Of a stretch of DNA of 9,505 bases, positions 5,839 through 9,505 are shown one piece after another. The position numbers and the translations under genes are program-made. The number at the start of each line of letters is the position of its first letter. Positions within the stretch are counted from its first letter, which is position 1. Source of the stretch: Thermoplasmata archaeon (GTDB lineage Archaea > Thermoplasmatota > E2 > UBA202 > JdFR-43). The notes under the pieces are model-generated. The model saw nothing but the letters and a program-made list of their open reading frames with translations. It did not search any database and was not told where the DNA came from. The DNA lies in contig JAGHBD010000070.1 of assembly GCA_021161135.1 (NCBI GenBank), positions 1 to 9,505 of the forward strand, in the 5' to 3' direction.

Positions 5839-7038
5839 ATGATTTCTGCTTCCAGCAGGGCAAAAAACATCTCATATGCAATCAGAGAAGTTGTGGTATA
5901 TGCAAAGCAGCTGGAAAAAAAGGGTATAGAGGTAATTAAACTCAATATTGGTGATCCAATCGCTTATGATTTCGACACCCCCCAACACATGAAAGAAGCC
6001 TTATATAAGGCGGCTTTAGACGGCTACAATGGATATGCTCCCTCAGAAGGTTATAAAGAGTTAAGGGAAGAGATAGCAAAAAGGGAAAAAAGAAGGAATG
6101 GAATGGACTATGATATAGATGATATATGTATTACAACAGGTGTCACAGAAGCTTTACAGATTTTTCTTGCAGCCTCCCTGAATGGAGGAGATGAGTTGCT
6201 TGTTCCTGGTCCAACATATCCTCCTTACAATCTCATAACCTCATTTCATGGAGCCAAACCTGTTCCATATGCTACTATAGAGGAGGAAGGATGGCAGCCA
6301 GACGTTGACGACATAAGGAAAAAGATTAATGAAAAAACAAAGGCTATAATCATAATAAATCCGAATAATCCCACTGGCGCCTTATATTCTGCAAAGGTCG
6401 TTAAGGAAATTGTTGATGTGGCGGCGGAGCACAATATTATCGTCGTTTCAGATGAAATTTATGATGATATTGTTTTTGAAGGAAAGCATCATGCCACCGC
6501 CTCCTTAGCCAAAGATATTCCAATAATAACATTTAATGGCTTCTCCAAAGTTTATCTCGTGCCCGGATGGAGAGTTGGATATGCAATCTTCAATAATCCA
6601 AATGGGGAGCTCGATGAAATAAAAGATGCTTTTATGAGAATTGCTCGCGCCAGATTATGTGCCAATTCTGTGTGCCAGCTTGCAATGGTGGAAGCGTTAA
6701 GGGGGAGCCAGAGACATATAGAAGAGATGGTGAAGAAGCTGAGGGAAAGGAGAGATTTTGCCTATAAGAGGATAAATGAGATCGAGGGTCTTTCCACTGC
6801 AAAGCCGCAGGGCGCCTTCTACATATTTCCGAAAATTGAAAAGAGCGTATGGAAGAGTGATAAGGATTTTGTGCTTGATGTTTTAAATGAAACTCACGTG
6901 TTGCTTGTTCACGGCTCCGGCTTTTGTCCAGTTTATGGCGTTAATCATTTTAGGGCTGTCATATTGCCGCCTATAGAAATGATGGAGGAAGCATTTAATA
7001 GGCTTGAGGCATTTATGAAAAGGAGGTTGGCAGAATGA
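5839..7038 (+). CDS. Alanine aminotransferase (class I/II, PLP-dependent)
   Basis: This 399-aa enzyme should transfer amino groups between alanine and 2-oxoglutarate (pyruvate and glutamate), linking glycolytic carbon to amino-acid pools in the cytoplasm. The whole length, from the start (SRAKNISYAIREVV) to the end (HFRAVILPPIEMMEEA), closely follows the Pyrococcus furiosus alanine aminotransferase as I remember it. Fold-type I landmarks are all present: NPNNPTG at 174-180, D205 and Y208 in SDEIYDD, the PLP lysine K237 in GFSKVYLVPGWRVGY, and R372 as the substrate-carboxylate arginine. Other aminotransferases of the same subfamily act on aspartate or aromatic substrates, so specificity is likely rather than certain. 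The ATG at 5839 is preceded by a TATA box at leaderless spacing. Its last codons overlap the start of the FKBP gene (ATGA). Confidence 0.93.
   Translation: MISASSRAKNISYAIREVVVYAKQLEKKGIEVIKLNIGDPIAYDFDTPQHMKEALYKAALDGYNGYAPSEGYKELREEIAKREKRRNGMDYDIDDICITTGVTEALQIFLAASLNGGDELLVPGPTYPPYNLITSFHGAKPVPYATIEEEGWQPDVDDIRKKINEKTKAIIIINPNNPTGALYSAKVVKEIVDVAAEHNIIVVSDEIYDDIVFEGKHHATASLAKDIPIITFNGFSKVYLVPGWRVGYAIFNNPNGELDEIKDAFMRIARARLCANSVCQLAMVEALRGSQRHIEEMVKKLRERRDFAYKRINEIEGLSTAKPQGAFYIFPKIEKSVWKSDKDFVLDVLNETHVLLVHGSGFCPVYGVNHFRAVILPPIEMMEEAFNRLEAFMKRRLAE
7021..7026 (+). promoter_or_regulatory. Shine-Dalgarno site of the FKBP gene
   Basis: AGGAGG lies eight bases before the ATG at 7035, inside the last codons of the aminotransferase gene. 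Together with the ATGA stop/start overlap it indicates translational coupling, unlike the leaderless first gene of the operon. Confidence 0.65.
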
Positions 7039-8069
7039 ATGAAATAACGAAAGGACTGATAGCGTTGGTTGTGATACTTGCTATAACAGGAGGAATATAT
7101 GGCTATGAACTCATGGAGAAAAATGTGCTGAAGGAAGGAGATTTTGCTGAAATTTACTATATAGGTTATTTTGAAAATGGCACAGTTTTCGCGTCTTCCT
7201 TCAGCGAGAATGTATCATGGGATACTCCATTTGATTCCAGCAAGTATAACCTAGCACCCCTCAAGATATACTTTGGTGAAGGATTTCCACATAAGTTTCC
7301 AGAGGGTTGGACTTATGGGGATTTGGGCACAATTGAAGGGCTTCGCATAAACGAAATTCCAGGCCTATATGAAGGGATGAAGGGGATGAAGAAGGGACAG
7401 GAAAAGATTTTTGTTCTTCAGCCAGAAGAAGCATTTGGAAAGCCTGTTGAAAATGGCACAACTTTCGTTACCTCCACCATTTTAGGCTTCAATGCAACCT
7501 TCGAGATAATAAAGATTGGAGGAGTCACAGTTGATGTAAGATGGGTGCCAGAAGAAGGCGAGGTAATAACGATGCCACAGTACTGGCAGGATATACCGAT
7601 ACAGCAGCCGTACTGGGTCTGGAAAAATGCAACAAAAGTTATTTCATTTAATGAGACCCATGTTGTTTTAGAAACAACACCGAACAAGCTCGAAGGAATA
7701 ACATTATATCCATGGTGGGAAAATGCAAGTACAGCTGGCTATAATGAAACAAAGATATGGATTGTAACAACACCACCTTTAGGAAACTTCACAATATCCG
7801 CATTCGGCTATGTAATTCACGGAAAAGTTGTTAATATTACGGAGGACAAAATAAAGATTGAATACTATGTAGGAAATCAAACAATAAATGATGAACTTAA
7901 TAGAACGGTAACTTTTGACCGCCAGATAGAATTGCCCCGAGTCTTCAAAGGCATACAAAAGGTGTATATAGAGGATGACCTCAAGAAAATGGGCTATAGC
8001 TTCCATGAGCTTGCAGGCAAAAAAGTAACTTTCAGAGTAAAACTTCTCAAAATCTATCGCATAAGCTGA
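7035..8069 (+). CDS. Membrane-anchored FKBP-type peptidyl-prolyl isomerase with large insertions
   Basis: FKBP-family enzymes speed cis-trans isomerisation of prolyl bonds and often act as chaperones. The 344-aa protein has one N-terminal hydrophobic segment (about 7-25) that should anchor it with the rest outside the cell. FKBP signatures are GDFAEIYYIGYFENGTVFAS (35-54), IPGLYEGMKGMKKGQEKIFV (108-127) with EEAFGK (131-136), and the closing strand HELAGKKVTFRVKLLKI (324-340). About 50 residues separate the first two parts, and about 190 (roughly 137-323) precede the last strand. SlyD-like relatives carry a much shorter IF domain there. GKVVNITEDKIKIEY (263-277) resembles the end of an IF domain, leaving about 45 further residues before HELAGKK. 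Twelve N-X-S/T sequons fit an extracytoplasmic location. Enzyme activity is not certain, because few core FKBP pocket residues can be assigned by eye. It overlaps the aminotransferase stop by 4 bp. Confidence 0.87.
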   Translation: MNEITKGLIALVVILAITGGIYGYELMEKNVLKEGDFAEIYYIGYFENGTVFASSFSENVSWDTPFDSSKYNLAPLKIYFGEGFPHKFPEGWTYGDLGTIEGLRINEIPGLYEGMKGMKKGQEKIFVLQPEEAFGKPVENGTTFVTSTILGFNATFEIIKIGGVTVDVRWVPEEGEVITMPQYWQDIPIQQPYWVWKNATKVISFNETHVVLETTPNKLEGITLYPWWENASTAGYNETKIWIVTTPPLGNFTISAFGYVIHGKVVNITEDKIKIEYYVGNQTINDELNRTVTFDRQIELPRVFKGIQKVYIEDDLKKMGYSFHELAGKKVTFRVKLLKIYRIS

Positions 8070-9328
8070 TTCCTCACCTCAGCATCAAATATCTCCAGAA
8101 ACCTCTCTTCCATTCCTTTTGGGATTATTCCACCCGCCGCCGCCCTGTGTCCGCCACCCTGCCCGCCCAGCTTTTCGGTTGCGTTTTTCATTGCTATGGA
8201 AAGATTGAGGCCCTTCTCGATGAGAGGATGAGGGGCACGTGCCGATACTTTTATACCTTCCTCATTTTCAGCAAACGCTACCATAGGTGAGGCAATGTTG
8301 TCTTCTCTAAGGAGCATCCCTGCTATTGTTCCCACAACTGTATCTATAATGAAGTTGCCACCATGGAAATAATGGATGCTCTTGTATTCATCTAGCCTTC
8401 TCTTTGCAAATTCCATGTATTTGCATATTCTTTTCCTGTGCTCCTGCAAAATCTTTTCTCCATCAAATTTCCCTTCTATGCACATTTTCACAGCCCTCTC
8501 ACCTTGCCCATATTTCCCCATGGAGTTGAGGAGAGTGGCATATTCTCTGGCATCTTTTCCATCTATTTCATATACCTCACCAAAAATTTTTGTGATGTAT
8601 TCATATGAAAAACCTTCATGCACCATGATTTTTATTATCTCGGAAAGAATTTTTCTTTTTTCCTCCTTGCTGCAATCTCTCCAGCTTTTTTTGTAATCAA
8701 TGCCCATACGCCGTAGAAAGCCGATGGCATTCCTTATCCTGCCAAAAATTCCAGGTATGAAAGGGTGTGAGGCATAGGCAAGCATTTTGTAAAGTGGCTT
8801 ATCCCTCCCATAAATTCTTATATCTTTTTTAATCTCCACCTCCGATTTTTTGAGTATCTGCCTGTTGATACTAACGAGCTTTCCATATCTTAAATCCTGT
8901 AAATCACCGATAGCACCTATGATGGCAAGGGAGGCGTCTGGAGAGGCAAGGAAGGAGGCGACAAGATATGCCAAGCCAGATGCAGATACTTCAACTTCTC
9001 CATCCATGCCAAAACTAAATGGGTTGAGAGATGCAGGATGTTCATTCATTGAATAGTGATGATCCGTTATTATGGCATTACCGTTTATTTTGGAAAGATG
9101 TCCGTTGCCCAGATCAATGAACCAAGTAAATTTATCCGTCTCTTTAACAAAATCTGGATTGAGATATCTCACAATTTTTACTTCGTTTTTTATACCAACT
9201 TCATCCAATGTTTTTTTTGCTATTGCTGCCCCTGTAATTCCATCTGCATCACAATGAGCAACTATTCTAACAAAATCCTGTTTCGCAATAATATTTGCCA
9301 GTTCCCTCGCTCTCTTTTCTATTCCCAT
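8054..9328 (-). CDS. Archaeal RecJ/GAN-type DHH single-strand-specific exonuclease
   Basis: This family comprises archaeal relatives of bacterial RecJ and eukaryotic Cdc45; the Thermococcus member GAN binds the GINS complex at the replication fork and degrades single-stranded DNA. The 424-aa protein has DHH motifs HCDADG (25-30; D27 and D29), DLGNGH (72-77), TDHH (88-91) and GAIGDLQD (138-145; D142), all metal ligands in the family. EIKKDIRIYGRDKPLYKMLAYA with HPFIPGI (about 165-194) matches the archaeal RecJ group. The C-terminal DHHA1 domain carries GGQGGGHRAAAGG (388-400). All expected catalytic residues are present, so it should be an active nuclease rather than a Cdc45-like inactive form. 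Some archaeal members are 3'-5' RNA/DNA exonucleases, so polarity is not predictable. The ATG at 9328 sits 27-28 bp from a TATA box. The 3' end overlaps the FKBP gene by 16 bp. Confidence 0.92.
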   Translation of the reverse strand: MGIEKRARELANIIAKQDFVRIVAHCDADGITGAAIAKKTLDEVGIKNEVKIVRYLNPDFVKETDKFTWFIDLGNGHLSKINGNAIITDHHYSMNEHPASLNPFSFGMDGEVEVSASGLAYLVASFLASPDASLAIIGAIGDLQDLRYGKLVSINRQILKKSEVEIKKDIRIYGRDKPLYKMLAYASHPFIPGIFGRIRNAIGFLRRMGIDYKKSWRDCSKEEKRKILSEIIKIMVHEGFSYEYITKIFGEVYEIDGKDAREYATLLNSMGKYGQGERAVKMCIEGKFDGEKILQEHRKRICKYMEFAKRRLDEYKSIHYFHGGNFIIDTVVGTIAGMLLREDNIASPMVAFAENEEGIKVSARAPHPLIEKGLNLSIAMKNATEKLGGQGGGHRAAAGGIIPKGMEERFLEIFDAEVRNQLMR

Positions 9329-9351
9329 CCCCCATTATGGAATAGGACATG

Positions 9352-9359
9352 AATATATG
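9352..9359 (-). promoter_or_regulatory. TATA box of the DHH nuclease gene
   Basis: Minus-strand CATATATT is centred 27-28 bp before the ATG at 9328, at leaderless spacing. A G-run (GGGGG) sits directly before the ATG, too close to act as a normal Shine-Dalgarno site. Confidence 0.5.
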
Positions 9360-9400
9360 AAGGTTGTGAAAAAAATGGGGTTGTCGAAAAATTTCGTGAA

Positions 9401-9409
9401 TTTTATATT
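9401..9409 (+). promoter_or_regulatory. TATA-like box of the right-edge gene
   Basis: TTTTATATT is centred 31 bp before the ATG at 9436, implying a transcription start near 9431 and a message with a leader of a few bases at most. Its end overlaps the left arm of the inverted repeat at 9407-9443. A small dyad, CGAAA (9385-9389) and TTTCG (9392-9396), lies just upstream. Confidence 0.4.
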
Positions 9410-9443
9410 CCCATCCTCTGTAGGAGGCACAGGGGATGGGAAT
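9407..9443. repeat. 14-bp-arm inverted repeat over the start of the right-edge gene
   Basis: Left arm ATTCCCATCCTCTG (9407-9420) and right arm CAGGGGATGGGAAT (9430-9443) pair at 13 of 14 positions; the exception is a G-T wobble. The 9-base spacer contains AGGAGG (9422-9427), eight bases before the ATG at 9436, and that ATG lies inside the right arm. As RNA it would be a stable hairpin with the ribosome site in the loop and the start codon in the stem. As DNA it is a dyad running from the TATA box to the start codon. Its core GGATGGGAAT occurs once more, on the minus strand at 9321-9330, over the DHH nuclease start. Confidence 0.65.
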
Positions 9444-9505
9444 GAAAAGATGGCAAAGATATGATGCCAGACATAAATTAGGCAACATAAAAAATCTTTA
9501 CTATT
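9436..9505 (+). CDS. Unrecognised gene, 5' end only (cut by right edge)
   Basis: From ATG at 9436 the frame is open for 23 codons to the window edge, reading MGMKRWQRYDARHKLGNIKN and then LYY. An in-frame TAG at 9421-9423 means the start is at 9436 or at the in-frame ATG at 9442. Support comes from AGGAGG at 9422-9427 with 8-base spacing, a TATA-like box about 31 bp upstream, and the divergent arrangement with the DHH nuclease gene. The visible N-terminus is basic and aromatic, with no signal peptide. I do not recognise the family. The piece is short enough that it could be a chance open frame, although two independent start signals make that less likely. Confidence 0.5.
   Translation, partial: MGMKRWQRYDARHKLGNIKNLYY

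Noticed and set aside
9407..9443. Intrinsic terminator for the DHH nuclease or right-edge gene
   Set aside because: The hairpin lies upstream of both genes in a divergent region and is not followed by a T-run; archaeal termination does not need such hairpins.
9267..9488. Minus-strand open frame of 73 codons across the DHH nuclease promoter
   Set aside because: It overlaps the nuclease 5' end in another frame and spans both TATA boxes and the inverted repeat; its translation has no recognisable domain.

Overview
The window looks like a piece of a euryarchaeal chromosome, most likely a Thermoplasmatota-type lineage; that placement is inference. The direct evidence is an archaeal RecJ/GAN-type DHH nuclease, an alanine aminotransferase very like the Pyrococcus enzyme, a MTHFSD-like COG0212 protein, archaeal TATA boxes about 24-28 bp before the first codon of operon-leading genes, and secreted proteins crowded with N-glycosylation sequons. 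The DNA is AT-rich and leans on ATA (Ile) and AGA/AGG (Arg) codons. No rRNA, tRNA, CRISPR array or insertion sequence was seen.

Layout. Positions 1-1425 (minus) hold a NosF/NosY-like ABC-2 export pair: the ATPase, then an overlapping permease cut by the left edge. A COG0212 5-formyltetrahydrofolate cyclo-ligase-like gene (1452-2144, minus) lies just upstream and ends inside the ATPase promoter. A divergent promoter region with a perfect 9-3-9 palindrome follows. It leads into a two-gene plus-strand operon: a B12-binding-domain radical SAM protein (2228-3508) and a DUF362 protein with two [4Fe-4S] ferredoxin motifs (3509-4573), with no base between stop and start. This operon meets, tail to tail with a 4-bp overlap, a secreted PKD/Ig-like protein (4570-5730, minus).

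A second divergent region (5731-5838) carries an array of TTTGGT/ACCAAA half-sites. It drives alanine aminotransferase (5839-7038) and a translationally coupled, membrane-anchored FKBP-type prolyl isomerase (7035-8069). The isomerase gene overlaps by 16 bp the 3' end of the minus-strand DHH nuclease (8054-9328). A third divergent region (9329-9435) contains a 14-bp-arm inverted repeat and starts a plus-strand gene that runs off the right edge.

The genes are mostly housekeeping: export, one-carbon metabolism, amino-acid metabolism, envelope protein folding and DNA replication/repair. The least described unit is the radical SAM plus DUF362 operon. The strongest unexplained non-coding signals are the three different dyad elements, one in each divergent promoter region. 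No proven new system is visible.
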